A stretch of 35,401 bases of DNA from Opitutales bacterium (GTDB taxonomy: Bacteria; Verrucomicrobiota; Verrucomicrobiia; Opitutales; JAJFLR01), in contig JAJFLR010000106.1 of the NCBI GenBank assembly GCA_021772565.1, positions 1 through 35,401 of the forward strand. The letters run 5' to 3'. The stretch's first letter is position 1; each line of letters starts with the position of its first letter. The position numbers and the translations under genes were made by a program. Under the pieces are notes generated by a model that saw nothing but the letters and a program-made list of their open reading frames with translations, was not told the origin of the DNA and ran no database searches. Positions 17,372-25,546 of this stretch are shown in pieces.

Positions 17372-17578
17372 ATGAATACTAAAAAAATAGAAGAATTACT
17401 GGCTACAATTGTAGAAAAAAACTGCGATTCTGACAAAGATGAGATGTTAAACGCGCTTAAAGAACTCGATTCTATCGTTCAACAAAATGAAGGACTGGAT
17501 CCGAGACTGCAGCATTTTCTTCAACGACGCAGTTATCAAAAAGCACTTGATTGGATTAACAGCGAAGAAAACAATTAG
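17372..17578 (+). CDS. small hypothetical protein, helical
   Basis: 68 residues, not recognised. Charged and predicted helical throughout (KKIEELLATIVEK, EMLNALKELDSIVQQNEG, RSYQKALDWINSEENN); no signal, membrane segment or metal motif. Its stop overlaps the stop of purS on the opposite strand by a few bases, a tight convergent arrangement that favours a real gene. Its regular composition and its own intergenic leader also support it. No function is proposed. Confidence 0.65.
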   Translation: MNTKKIEELLATIVEKNCDSDKDEMLNALKELDSIVQQNEGLDPRLQHFLQRRSYQKALDWINSEENN

Positions 17579-17820
17579 TCCGCTTCTATCTCGTAACGAT
17601 AATCTTCAATTATTGGGTTGCTCAATAACTCATTGGATAATTTATCCAAAGCACTCCGCAACTCTGGTGTATCCTCTTCAGCCAAATCAAAGGTTATTGT
17701 TTTACCAACTTTAACATTAGAAATATTTGTATGCCCCATACTTTCAATTGCCTGCTCAACAGCCGCACCTTGAGGATCGAGAACATTTTTTTTTGGATCA
17801 ACATATACAGTAACTTTCAT
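17575..17820 (-). CDS. purS: phosphoribosylformylglycinamidine synthase subunit PurS
   Basis: 81 residues, the usual length. Typical pattern: KVTVYVDPKKNVLDPQGAAVEQAIESMGH, then the VKVGKTITFDL strand and LSNELLSNPIIEDYRYEIE. PurS bridges PurL and PurQ in the step from FGAR to FGAM in purine synthesis. Neither partner gene is adjacent, so it is encoded alone here. No Shine-Dalgarno sequence is visible. Confidence 0.93.
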   Translation of the reverse strand: MKVTVYVDPKKNVLDPQGAAVEQAIESMGHTNISNVKVGKTITFDLAEEDTPELRSALDKLSNELLSNPIIEDYRYEIEAD

Positions 17821-17833
17821 AATAAACTAAAAT

Positions 17834-17865
17834 TTCACCATTCACCATTCACCATTCATAATTCA
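17834..17865. repeat. heptamer micro-array TTCACCA x3 plus variant
   Basis: Three exact TTCACCA units, then TTCATAA and TTCA, in the short gap between the DUF481 gene (upstream on the - strand) and purS. It has the same 7-base period as the arrays at 1-136 and 32348-32400 but a different sequence. Confidence 0.85.
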
Positions 17866-17866
17866 A

Positions 17867-18916
17867 CTAGTCCCAGGACAAAATCATGCGAGTATAATAT
17901 GAAGTGTCCAATTTTTTTACACCGGCAGCCGGCTTACTATTATAATCGTTAGCCAGACCGATACGCAGTTTCCAAAATTTTGACAACCCGAGTGGAATTT
18001 CAACTCCGGTATCCTGAACAAATCTGTAATCAGCAGTGTCTTCAATAGATGGAGTAAATTGAATATTTGTTTTAACACGACCCCATTTTGAAAATTGATA
18101 GTTGTGATCAACGCCAATATCCAAGCCAACAGTTTCAGCATTTGGTGCAGTATTAAAACTTTCATTTCTATAACTGATCCCCAGTTTTCCAACAAGACTG
18201 TGTTCCGGCTCTTCAAAAAAACGATAACTCAAACCGCCGGCAACTGTAGTTCTTAAATCCAAATCTTCGAATTCATCGGTTTCAATTTCCATGCGCGTGA
18301 ACCAACCGACTTTCTCACTGAAATAAGCTGTGTAACTGACACCGGCTTTTACTTCATCAGAAGTTTTAGTATTATCATTTTTGGCTCGATCAATCAGGCC
18401 ATAAAAATTTAAATTATCTTCTGGCCCTTTTAAGGTAGATGAAATTTTAATCGTTGTACCTGTTTCGTCACTGTTACCCTTCTTACCGGCAATATCAACA
18501 GAGACCTCGTGTTGCCATTTACGAAGAAGTTTTTCAGCTGCTTCTTTTTCTCTGGTAATTTCCGGATCTTCACTCTCTTTAGTCCACGACTCAACTACAT
18601 CGCCCAATGATGCTTTTAAAGTCCCTTCTTGTCCGTCAATTTTAATTAACCGATCAGAATCGATACCTACCTTGCCCAAAATTTTTGATCCGCTTTTTAC
18701 TCGAACAAAAATTGGGTTATCAGTGACAATATTTTTTACCTCACTCTGCTTAATTTTAATCTCTTCAGAATAATCAGTTGCCAGATGAATCGTGCCATTT
18801 TCAATTTTGGTAATGACACCAACTATTTGTGAACCATTGTTGGTCTCAACCATATCTCCGTAGGCAATGGTTAATAAAGATAAAATTCCGATTGATAGAT
18901 TGAATATTCGTTTCAT
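17867..18916 (-). CDS. DUF481 outer-membrane beta-barrel protein
   Basis: 349 residues. Signal peptide about 1-20 (RIFNLSIGILSLLTIAYG). Residues 22-110 form small beta repeats (NNGSQIVGVITKIENGTIHL, VRVKSGSKILGKVG), like the domain that commonly precedes DUF481. From about 133 on, alternating amphipathic strands (HEVSVDIAGKKGNSDETGT, KISSTLKGPEDNLNFYGLIDRA) end at YYTRMILSWD, as expected for an outer-membrane barrel. Function of the family is unknown. Lies upstream of purS on the same strand with a 46-base gap that contains heptamer repeats. Confidence 0.87.
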   Translation of the reverse strand: MKRIFNLSIGILSLLTIAYGDMVETNNGSQIVGVITKIENGTIHLATDYSEEIKIKQSEVKNIVTDNPIFVRVKSGSKILGKVGIDSDRLIKIDGQEGTLKASLGDVVESWTKESEDPEITREKEAAEKLLRKWQHEVSVDIAGKKGNSDETGTTIKISSTLKGPEDNLNFYGLIDRAKNDNTKTSDEVKAGVSYTAYFSEKVGWFTRMEIETDEFEDLDLRTTVAGGLSYRFFEEPEHSLVGKLGISYRNESFNTAPNAETVGLDIGVDHNYQFSKWGRVKTNIQFTPSIEDTADYRFVQDTGVEIPLGLSKFWKLRIGLANDYNSKPAAGVKKLDTSYYTRMILSWD

Positions 18917-19008
18917 GATTAAATGGGTATTAATGGTTAAAATTTAAGGCATATAAGTTTTTACAAAGATATGTTTCAAACAAAAATTTAGATAAAAGAA
19001 AAGAACCT

Positions 19009-19373
19009 AATGAGTTAACTGTAACCGGGGTGTGCAAAAAAAAAGTCATTGCCCAACGCCTTAAACTCCCGGGTTTGGCGCGAGACGTTTGGTTAAAGAA
19101 GTTTGATCTACCACTGAGTCATAATGCGGCTACGCACATTATCAAACAGTTTGATTTGCTACGGCGCAAACGACGCAAGAAGTCAAAAAGAAGCGGGATT
19201 TAAGAGAAATTAAAGTAGCCTACAAACCCTTTACTCCATTCATGTTCGATGCCAAACTTCTCAAAGAAATCCCTCATTATTAGCCGCAAATGCTTCGTTC
19301 GAAATTGCCTCAATTTCAATATACTATTCGCGAGTTATCCACGGGTGCTCCTGTCTCTGAAACGGAGGACTGA
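19009..19373 (+). pseudogene. decayed transposase/integrase (rve-type) fragment
   Basis: Frame with codons at 19030 reads KKKVIAQRLKLPGLARDVWL, then FDLPLSHNAATHIIKQFDLL and a basic tail, ending at TAA 19201. The next frame continues RDLREIKVAYKPFTPFMFDA, KLLKEIPHY, then TAG at 19281 and PQMLRSKLPQFQYTIRELST to TGA 19371. The first part looks like a helix-turn-helix N-terminus. The second resembles the start of an integrase-core domain, where the Asp of FDAK could be the first catalytic Asp. At least one frameshift and one internal stop; the catalytic core is lost. Confidence 0.65.
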
Positions 19374-19433
19374 GGCTTTGACCTGATTTCAACCAACGGC
19401 CAGTCTTCCCTATCTTATCAACCTTATAAAAAT

Positions 19434-19459
19434 AAATCTGCGTTCAATCTGTGTTTCAT
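19434..19459 (+). repeat. solo partial copy of the GxxExxY-element terminal repeat
   Basis: AAATCTGCGTTCAATCTGTG followed by TTTCAT. It matches the right terminal repeat at 9697-9720 with three differences and an identical 15-base core GTTCAATCTGTGTTT. No partner end and no ORF are nearby. Likely a remnant of the same element family. Confidence 0.6.
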
Positions 19460-19519
19460 TGTTATGGAATACATGTCACTACGTTCGGAACTCATTTCAT
19501 TCGTTGAGGTGTCGCTTTG

Positions 19520-19592
19520 CTTATAGTAGTTCCAGCAAGAAAATATAATAATAATAATTAATATTATATTTTCTTGCTGGAACTACTATAAG
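19520..19592. repeat. 31-base perfect inverted repeat with AT-rich loop
   Basis: Arms 19520-19550 and 19562-19592 are exact complements over 31 bases (outer end CTTATAGTAGTTCCAGCAAG, inner part AAAATATAATA) with an 11-base A+T loop. It lies between the decayed transposase and the ATPase gene and directly abuts hairpin repeat copy B. Could be a MITE-like element or a very strong bidirectional hairpin. Confidence 0.9.
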
Positions 19593-19632
19593 TTGAAAAC
19601 GACATCTACCAATTTCTTATGGCAGATGCTAA
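19591..19632 (-). repeat. dispersed hairpin repeat, copy B
   Basis: Inverted relative to copy A. It shares the core TAGCATCTGCCATAAG, AAATTGGTAGATGTCG and TTTTCAACT. The half-sites CATCTGCCA and TGGTAGATG pair at 8 of 9 positions. Confidence 0.8.
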
Positions 19633-19829
19633 ATATCGTTGTACAAGGTATATTAAGTTGAGGTAAATTTTTTTTAATTATTAATGTCCTCTGGAAGACT
19701 TTAAATTTTTTACATGATTTATTATTGATAAACAAATTCCAGAAAAATATTGCATTTATAGCATTATAATGACAAATAGTTATACTTATATATTATTTCA
19801 TTGGCCAATAATCAATTTTTGCTAAATAG

Positions 19830-20981
19830 ATGATCACGCGAACAATATTGAAAAGTCTCCTCAATCGTTTACAAAACGGTAAGGCTTTAATAATTCTTGG
19901 CCCAAGACAAAGTGGAAAGACAACTTTAATAAAGAGTGTAGCTCAAAAATCGGCTGAAAAATTTATATTATTTGATTGTGACGAACCCGATATACGACGG
20001 TTACTTGAAGCTCCAACATCTACACAATTAAAAAATATAATTGGTGAGAATAATTTGGTACTGATTGATGAAGCACAGAGAGTAAAAAACATCGGTCTGA
20101 CTTTGAAATTGATTGTTGATAAAATTAAGTCTGTAAAATTAATAGTTACAGGTTCTTCGGCGCTGGAACTTGCTGATGAAATTAATGAACCGCTAACGGG
20201 AAGAAAATATGAATATTTTCTATTGCCAATTTCCATTGAAGAAATGCTTGGCACTCATGGTGCACTCGAGGAAAATAGACTGATTTCTACTCGTGTAGTC
20301 TTTGGAATGTATCCTGATGTAATAAATAATCCCGGAAAAGAGAAAGAATTATTAAAAAATCTGAGCAGCAGTTATCTTTATAAAGACCTTTTTTCTTATC
20401 AGGATATTCGCAAACCGGAAATATTAGAACGACTATTAGAAGCGCTTGCTTTACAACTAGGTTCAGAAGTGTCTTTTAATGAGTTATCTCAAATAATTGG
20501 TGTAAACAAAGAAACTATAAAGCGTTATATAAATTTGCTGGAAAAAACTTATGTAATTTTTCAACTACGTTCTCTGAATCGAAATCTACGCAATGAGCTT
20601 AAAAAAAGTCGTAAAATATATTTTTATGATAACGGAATAAGAAATTCAATTATATCTAATTTTCAACCGGTCAAATTAAGACAGGATATAGGAGCTTTAT
20701 GGGAAAATTTTTTAATCAGTGAACGCCAAAAATATTTAAACAATAATCAGGTATATACTAAAACTTTTTTCTGGAGAACAAAGCAACAGCAAGAAATTGA
20801 CTACATTGAGGATTTAGATGGCAAAATAAATGCTTATGAATTTAAATGGATGTCAGGCAAAAGAGTAAAATTCTCAAAGACATTTATTAATGCTTATCCT
20901 GTACAGCAAACAAAAGTTATAACACCCGACAATTATTTTGAATTTTTAACCGATTCGAATATTCCTTTGGTGGAAGTTTAA
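19830..20981 (+). CDS. AAA_14/DUF4143 ATPase
   Basis: 383 residues. Walker A GPRQSGKTT (24-32), Walker B LVLIDEAQ (76-83), sensor TGSSA (107-111). A winged-helix-like region lies at about 200-250 (SFNELSQIIGVNKETIKRYI). The DUF4143 part has IYFYDNGIRN (about 263-272) and a nuclease-like signature, EIDYIED with Asp324 followed by YEFKW with Glu337 and Lys339. Such proteins are common, often strain-variable, and of unknown role. It stands alone, downstream of decayed mobile DNA, with no Shine-Dalgarno sequence. Confidence 0.9.
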   Translation: MITRTILKSLLNRLQNGKALIILGPRQSGKTTLIKSVAQKSAEKFILFDCDEPDIRRLLEAPTSTQLKNIIGENNLVLIDEAQRVKNIGLTLKLIVDKIKSVKLIVTGSSALELADEINEPLTGRKYEYFLLPISIEEMLGTHGALEENRLISTRVVFGMYPDVINNPGKEKELLKNLSSSYLYKDLFSYQDIRKPEILERLLEALALQLGSEVSFNELSQIIGVNKETIKRYINLLEKTYVIFQLRSLNRNLRNELKKSRKIYFYDNGIRNSIISNFQPVKLRQDIGALWENFLISERQKYLNNNQVYTKTFFWRTKQQQEIDYIEDLDGKINAYEFKWMSGKRVKFSKTFINAYPVQQTKVITPDNYFEFLTDSNIPLVEV

Positions 20982-21320
20982 TTTGGAAGATCATTTAAAT
21001 TGCCAAGCACTGCTTTAGCTGATCTCGCCAGGATAGTTGGGTAAATTTCGTCACAGCGAGATATGACGCAATGTTACTATCAATGACTATTTTTGAAAAT
21101 GTCGACCATCAGCCTTGGGATGGATAACAGTTTTACCATTTGGACCACATAATGTCAAACCGCGCTAAATCCATAAATCATTTATTTCCAGTATCATCTA
21201 ATCTTACAATCGGATAATTTCTAATTCAACTTAATGCTTTGTAAACATAGGGCTTGATTAATATTTCAATTTCACTAAGTCCGATGGCTTTGTAAATTTT
21301 AACATTAACATTATAAAGAC
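20982..21320. other. 339-base intergenic region, no feature recognised
   Basis: Between the ATPase gene and the aldolase gene. One weak inverted match GATCTCGC/GCGAGAT near 21021-21062; otherwise no hairpin, repeat or credible small gene. It should contain the aldolase promoter. Confidence 0.6.
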
Positions 21321-22355
21321 ATGCCAGTTGCGACACCGGAGCAGTACACTAAAATATTAAATAAAGCACAGGAAAGTTCTTATGCACTTCCTGCTATTAA
21401 TTGCACATCGATTATTACGATCAATGCTGCACTTAAAGCCTTTTCTGAATTAAAATCAGATGGGATTGTGCAATTTTCCACCGGAGCCGGGCAATTTGCT
21501 TCCGGACTTACATTGAAAGATTCGGTTTTCGGCAATATAGTTTTGGCCGAAGCAACGCATCGACTGGCTGAAAAACATAATGTCTTAGTTGCTCTGCACA
21601 CTGATCACTGTCAGCCTGAAAAGGCAGCAAGTTTCCTAAAACCTCTTATCGCTGAGACAACAGCTAGAAGAAGCAAGGGTTTGAATAATCTTTTCCAGGG
21701 ACACATGCTTGACGCATCAGCTTTACCGTTAGCTGAAAATATGACTCTATCACAAGAGTATCTCAAACTTTGTGCCGAAAATGAAATTATTTTAGAAGTT
21801 GAAGCCGGTGTTGTCGGCGGAGAAGAAGATGGTGCAGCAGGTACTGAAGATACACCTGAAGATAAACTCTACACAACACCTGAAGATATGTTGGAAGTCC
21901 ATGATTCACTAAATGGCCTTGGACGATACATGCTTGCTGCAACTTTTGGCAATGTTCACGGCCATTACAAACCGGGTGCGGTAAAACTTCGCCCTGATAT
22001 TTTATCGTCGGGACAAAAAGCTGTTATTGAAAAATATGGCAAAGACGCTGAATTCGATTTAGTTTTTCATGGTGGTTCAGGCTCAAGAAAAGATCAAATT
22101 CATGAGACACTCGATTACGGTGTCATCAAAATGAATGTTGATACTGACACACAATATACCTTTACACGTCCTATTGTTGATCACGTTATGAAAAATTATG
22201 ACGGCATACTTATGGTTGATGGAGAAATCGGTAACAAAAAAGCCTATGATCCACGTGGTTACTTAAAGAAAGCTGAAGAATCGATGGCAGAAAGAGTAAA
22301 AGTCGCTTGTCGTGATTTAAAGAGCGAGGGTAAAACTTTGTTTGGATCGATTTAG
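21321..22355 (+). CDS. fba: class II fructose-bisphosphate aldolase
   Basis: 344 residues, normal for the zinc-dependent class II enzyme. Visible active-site residues: Asp95 and His96 in LHTDHCQ, Glu161 in ILEVEAGVVGGEEDG, His213 in TFGNVHGHY, His250 in VFHGGSGS, and the NVDTDTQY phosphate/substrate segment. It splits fructose 1,6-bisphosphate into glyceraldehyde 3-phosphate and dihydroxyacetone phosphate in glycolysis and runs in reverse in gluconeogenesis. Apparently monocistronic, convergent with the methyltransferase gene. Confidence 0.96.
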   Translation: MPVATPEQYTKILNKAQESSYALPAINCTSIITINAALKAFSELKSDGIVQFSTGAGQFASGLTLKDSVFGNIVLAEATHRLAEKHNVLVALHTDHCQPEKAASFLKPLIAETTARRSKGLNNLFQGHMLDASALPLAENMTLSQEYLKLCAENEIILEVEAGVVGGEEDGAAGTEDTPEDKLYTTPEDMLEVHDSLNGLGRYMLAATFGNVHGHYKPGAVKLRPDILSSGQKAVIEKYGKDAEFDLVFHGGSGSRKDQIHETLDYGVIKMNVDTDTQYTFTRPIVDHVMKNYDGILMVDGEIGNKKAYDPRGYLKKAEESMAERVKVACRDLKSEGKTLFGSI

Positions 22356-22368
22356 GTAATAGATTAGG

Positions 22369-22390
22369 AAGAAAGTCTTACAGATTTCTT
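22369..22390 (+). terminator. possible weak terminator after the aldolase gene
   Basis: Nine base pairs (AAGAAA and TCT pairing with AGA and TTTCTT) with one bulged G and a 3-base loop TAC, followed by TGTCTGTTT. It starts 13 bases after the stop codon. Low G+C in the stem makes it marginal. Confidence 0.35.
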
Positions 22391-22424
22391 TGTCTGTTTA
22401 ATATATTCAATTTCGTTCTTGTGC

Positions 22425-23201
22425 TTATCTCGTCTTCATCCACTGACAGACAACATAACACGATGTAAATTTTCCCTGCAGTTTTTCAATTAATGATTCT
22501 AACCAAATTATCGGTGGTGAATAAATTGGTTTTACACGTAAAGGAATTCGAAAGATCATGGAATTTAAAACAAATAAATGGGCTATGTTTCCTTTGTATT
22601 CTTCCTTTATGAATTTAAATTTTTTGGAAAATTCAATCTTTGCAGCTGTTAAATCAATACCTGCTTCATTCTCTGCAAACATATGGTCAGATCTATACCA
22701 CAACTTTCTAAATTTGTCAGGAATTGACCCTTTGTGAGGTTCCATAAAACAGAAGTAACCACCAACTTTTAATATTCGATGCATCTCACTAATTCCTCCT
22801 ATAACATTTGGATGAATATGATGTAATCCACCCACTATAACAACACAGTCATAGTAATTACTTTCAAGACCAGTCGATAATATTGAACTACAAATACCAA
22901 TGCTTCCAGAAAAACGCTTTTTGAAATTATCAATTTCTTCTTGTGATATATCAACACCTGTTACGTGTGCACCTTTAGAGATTAAGTAACCTGTTGTTTC
23001 ACCATTACCACAAAGTGCATCGACTACTTTAGTGCCGGTTAGATTAATATTTTCAAGCAGTGGCTCATTGATGAATCTTGTACGATATTTTTGACTCCAT
23101 TTGTCACCATAGTGAGCTGAGTATTTTGAGGCAATATCATCAAAGTGTTGCCTCTGTAATTGTTCTGATTGACTATCTCCTGGCATATATTTCAATTTCA
23201 C
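22425..23201 (-). CDS. class I SAM-dependent methyltransferase
   Basis: 258 residues from the ATG at 23201; Met6 is an alternative start. SAM-binding motif I VVDALCGNGETT (59-70), acidic Asp84 in VTGVDIS, then the DCVVIVGGLHHIH segment and the RILKVGGYFCFMEPH motif typical of Methyltransf_11/UbiE-like enzymes. The C-terminal 80 residues are not recognised, so the substrate is unknown. Flanked by the aldolase gene (convergent) and a repeat-containing gap. Confidence 0.87.
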   Translation of the reverse strand: MKLKYMPGDSQSEQLQRQHFDDIASKYSAHYGDKWSQKYRTRFINEPLLENINLTGTKVVDALCGNGETTGYLISKGAHVTGVDISQEEIDNFKKRFSGSIGICSSILSTGLESNYYDCVVIVGGLHHIHPNVIGGISEMHRILKVGGYFCFMEPHKGSIPDKFRKLWYRSDHMFAENEAGIDLTAAKIEFSKKFKFIKEEYKGNIAHLFVLNSMIFRIPLRVKPIYSPPIIWLESLIEKLQGKFTSCYVVCQWMKTR

Positions 23202-23634
23202 CTAACACGTTCGATAGCTCGAACATTCCAAACACGATTAAACAACTCAATTAACTATTGTCAATTATTATTACACGGATTGATCATCATTGGGGTTAAG
23301 TAAAACATGGAGAAATCAGGTTTCTAATCCGGCGTAGCCGGAACTAAAAAATTTAAAATAATTGTCATTGTGAGATCACGAATGTGAGCGTGGCAATCAA
23401 TGTAGATAAAAGAAAAGTCATGGATCGCCGCGTCGCGTTGCTCCTCGCGATGACAAAATACTGGTATAAACTTACTAAACATTAACCATTAGCTAGGACA
23501 GCCCTGTAAAGTAATACTGAAAAATATTTAAGTTTTGATTCTATGCCTATGTTTATATAGTTTGATCACAAATGAGTAATACATCAGATACAGAGAATTA
23601 ATAATACCATTATTCACACCGAATTAAATAATAA
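23202..23634. other. 433-base intergenic region with REP-like pair
   Basis: Divergent promoter region between the methyltransferase (-) and the membrane protein (+). Apart from the repeat pair at 23361-23457, nothing is recognised. Confidence 0.65.
23361..23457. repeat. REP-like repeat pair, convergent (GTCATYGCGAG family)
   Basis: Copy on the + strand at 23361-23398 (ATTGTCATTGTGAGATCACG, ending GTGGCAATC). Copy on the - strand at 23417-23457 (reads TTTGTCATCGCGAGGAGCAA, then CGCGACG). They face each other, the reverse of the arrangement at 14131-14227. Confidence 0.75.
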
Positions 23635-25230
23635 ATGTTAAAAGAACATCCAAAATTAGTAGATATTTTAACAAAGATTATTGTAATTTATGTTATTATT
23701 TTAGGATCACTTAGTATTGCCCAACACTACCGACTTATTACTTCACCGGGCCAACTTGAATATAGAGAAAGCTCAATAATTTCAACAACTGACTTACTGC
23801 TTAAAGGTGAAAATCCATATGCTCTTAAAAATCTGCCGCAACACACTAATGTCTACGGCATTGTCTATAATTTAGTCACGCTGCCCTTCACAAAAATTTT
23901 TGGAGCTACTTTTTTAACGCACAGAATTATCACAGCCATCTTCATATTTGGGTCTGCAATAGTCATCTATCAATTTATCCGTTGGAGTGGAAACTCTCGA
24001 TCAATAAGTATAGTTGGAGCACTGATATTTTATATTTTAATTATAAGAAGTTATACAACAATTGCCCGACCGGATAGTTTAGGACTCTTTCTTTTTCTTG
24101 TTGGAATATTAATTCCATGGCGACTCAATTACACAAATTCAAGTTTAGCAATTAGCATAGTTATTGGTCTATTGGCTTTTTTAACCAAACCGTATTTTCT
24201 TTTTGGCATACCGTGTATTGCACTCTATCTGTTTCTTTCAAAATCCAAAATAAAAGGGGTTATATATTTTATAATTTCAATCCTTTGCGCTGCTGTTCCT
24301 ATCTTTATAATTCATCATTACCTTCCCTACTACTGGCATTGTACTTATTTAATTCATGTGACAATGATTGCAGTAAAGTTTGACTACATGCTACTGCAAT
24401 CAGCGGTTTTTATGAAATTTCATATTGGCTTATTACTATTAATAGCAACTGAAGGTATTTTTTATTTTAGAAACAAACAAAATAGAAATTGGAGATTCAC
24501 ACAGCATCTCGGTGAATTAAATTTATTAAATCCCAACAAACCGTTATTATCGAATGAATTTGGCCTGATAACAGGAGGACTTATATCAGCGGGGCTAGTT
24601 TTAATTCTGAAGTTAGGATGGAATACCGGAGCTTACATGATCTACTATTATCATTTAGCTACACCGTTATTGATCATTTATTCATTAAAGTTTTTAAAGA
24701 CTCATACAACTTATAGAGTACTACAACACAGCTTTATATTATTAAACCTGATTATATTAAACTTACATCAGCCAGTAAAACCGCAATTTACAAATATTGA
24801 ATATGAGAAATGGAAGAGTCTGATAAATAAATATTCAAAGGTATATACGTCACCGCCTTTAGTTCATTTTTTAGTTAGTTTAGAAAAACCAATTTATGAT
24901 AATGGGCAAACAGAATATTTTGCTCACGCCATTCCTGATTTTAATAATAAGAACCTGGTAGCAAAAACCCCTGATTACTTACGGGTGAAAGAGTTCATCC
25001 TCGATCTACGTGGTAAAATATATTCAGGATCATTCGATCTAGTTCTAATTGCCAGGGGCATTGAAATCAATTTTTTTGATGAATCAAGATTGAATGAAAA
25101 ATACAAAATGACTGAACTTCGTTATCTCCCAGGTTATTACAGTGGCAGTCCTGATTATAAGGCTGGAACTTTTCACACAGCAATTGAAGTTTGGGTAAAT
25201 AAAAAATACATTCAGGCTATTGAGTTCTGA
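23635..25230 (+). CDS. multi-spanning membrane protein, GT-C glycosyltransferase-like
   Basis: 531 residues. About ten hydrophobic spans in the first 370 residues, followed by a soluble C-terminal part of about 140 residues. The first periplasmic loop (SPGQLEYRESSII) carries acidic residues where GT-C enzymes keep their catalytic acids, and GENPYAL with VYGIVYNL and ARPDSLGLFLFLVG resemble GT39/GT87-type proteins that use polyprenyl-phosphate sugars. The assignment is by pattern and not certain. The last codons overlap the truncated antitoxin on the other strand. Confidence 0.65.
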   Translation: MLKEHPKLVDILTKIIVIYVIILGSLSIAQHYRLITSPGQLEYRESSIISTTDLLLKGENPYALKNLPQHTNVYGIVYNLVTLPFTKIFGATFLTHRIITAIFIFGSAIVIYQFIRWSGNSRSISIVGALIFYILIIRSYTTIARPDSLGLFLFLVGILIPWRLNYTNSSLAISIVIGLLAFLTKPYFLFGIPCIALYLFLSKSKIKGVIYFIISILCAAVPIFIIHHYLPYYWHCTYLIHVTMIAVKFDYMLLQSAVFMKFHIGLLLLIATEGIFYFRNKQNRNWRFTQHLGELNLLNPNKPLLSNEFGLITGGLISAGLVLILKLGWNTGAYMIYYYHLATPLLIIYSLKFLKTHTTYRVLQHSFILLNLIILNLHQPVKPQFTNIEYEKWKSLINKYSKVYTSPPLVHFLVSLEKPIYDNGQTEYFAHAIPDFNNKNLVAKTPDYLRVKEFILDLRGKIYSGSFDLVLIARGIEINFFDESRLNEKYKMTELRYLPGYYSGSPDYKAGTFHTAIEVWVNKKYIQAIEF

Positions 25231-25353
25231 AGCAGGCAACATAACAACATCTTCATGTCCTCTTCTATGAATTACCAGAGGCTCACGTTCATCAATTACT
25301 TGATCCCAAAGTGAGGCAAAATTAGATATTGTTTCAGTATATGTTGCTTCCAT
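25213..25353 (-). pseudogene. truncated YefM/Phd-type antitoxin
   Basis: The first 47 codons, MEATYTETISNFASLWDQVI then DEREPLVIHRRGHEDVVMLP and ASELNSL, match the DNA-binding and fold core of YefM-like antitoxins. Family members normally continue for about 30 more residues that bind the YoeB toxin. Here the reading frame runs into the antisense of the membrane-protein 3' end (25084-25212) and becomes unrelated sequence. No YoeB toxin gene is present. Confidence 0.7.
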
Positions 25354-25361
25354 AGTACGTA

Positions 25362-25397
25362 TATAGCATCTGCCATAATAAATTGGCAGACGCTATA
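25362..25397 (+). repeat. dispersed hairpin repeat, copy C
   Basis: TATAGCATCTGCCA (25362-25375) and TGGCAGACGCTATA (25384-25397) pair at 13 of 14 positions around the loop TAATAAAT. It shares the TAGCATCTGCCAT and AAATTGG core with copies A and B but lacks their TTTTCAAC tail. It sits 9 bases upstream of the truncated antitoxin start, in its promoter position. Confidence 0.8.
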
Positions 25398-25546
25398 AAT
25401 GCTTTGTCAAATATTTAATGCAAAGAATTTAAATTCCAGAAAAACATACAATACTTATCGAATGTAGTCTTTAAAAAGACTGAAATTCAACATTAAAAAT
25501 AATAAATTTGAACTCAAAAAAATAATACATAACTTCTAAATACAAT

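Larger units (their letters stand above)
18917..19829. other. 913-base intergenic region with decayed mobile DNA
   Basis: No intact gene. In order: about 90 bases without features, a transposase remnant (19009-19373), a solo copy of the end of the GxxExxY element (19434-19459), a 31-base perfect inverted repeat (19520-19592) abutting hairpin repeat copy B (19591-19632), then about 200 AT-rich bases that should hold the promoter of the ATPase gene. Confidence 0.75.

Noticed and set aside
21060-21180. Gene remnant on the - strand (reads GLTLCGPNGKTVIHPKADGR)
   Set aside because: Short open stretch with no supporting start, neighbours or recognisable family; kept as empty intergenic DNA.
25084-25212. 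C-terminal half of an 89-residue antitoxin
   Set aside because: It is antisense to the 3' end of the membrane-protein gene and unlike any antitoxin tail; only the first 47 codons were kept, as a pseudogene.
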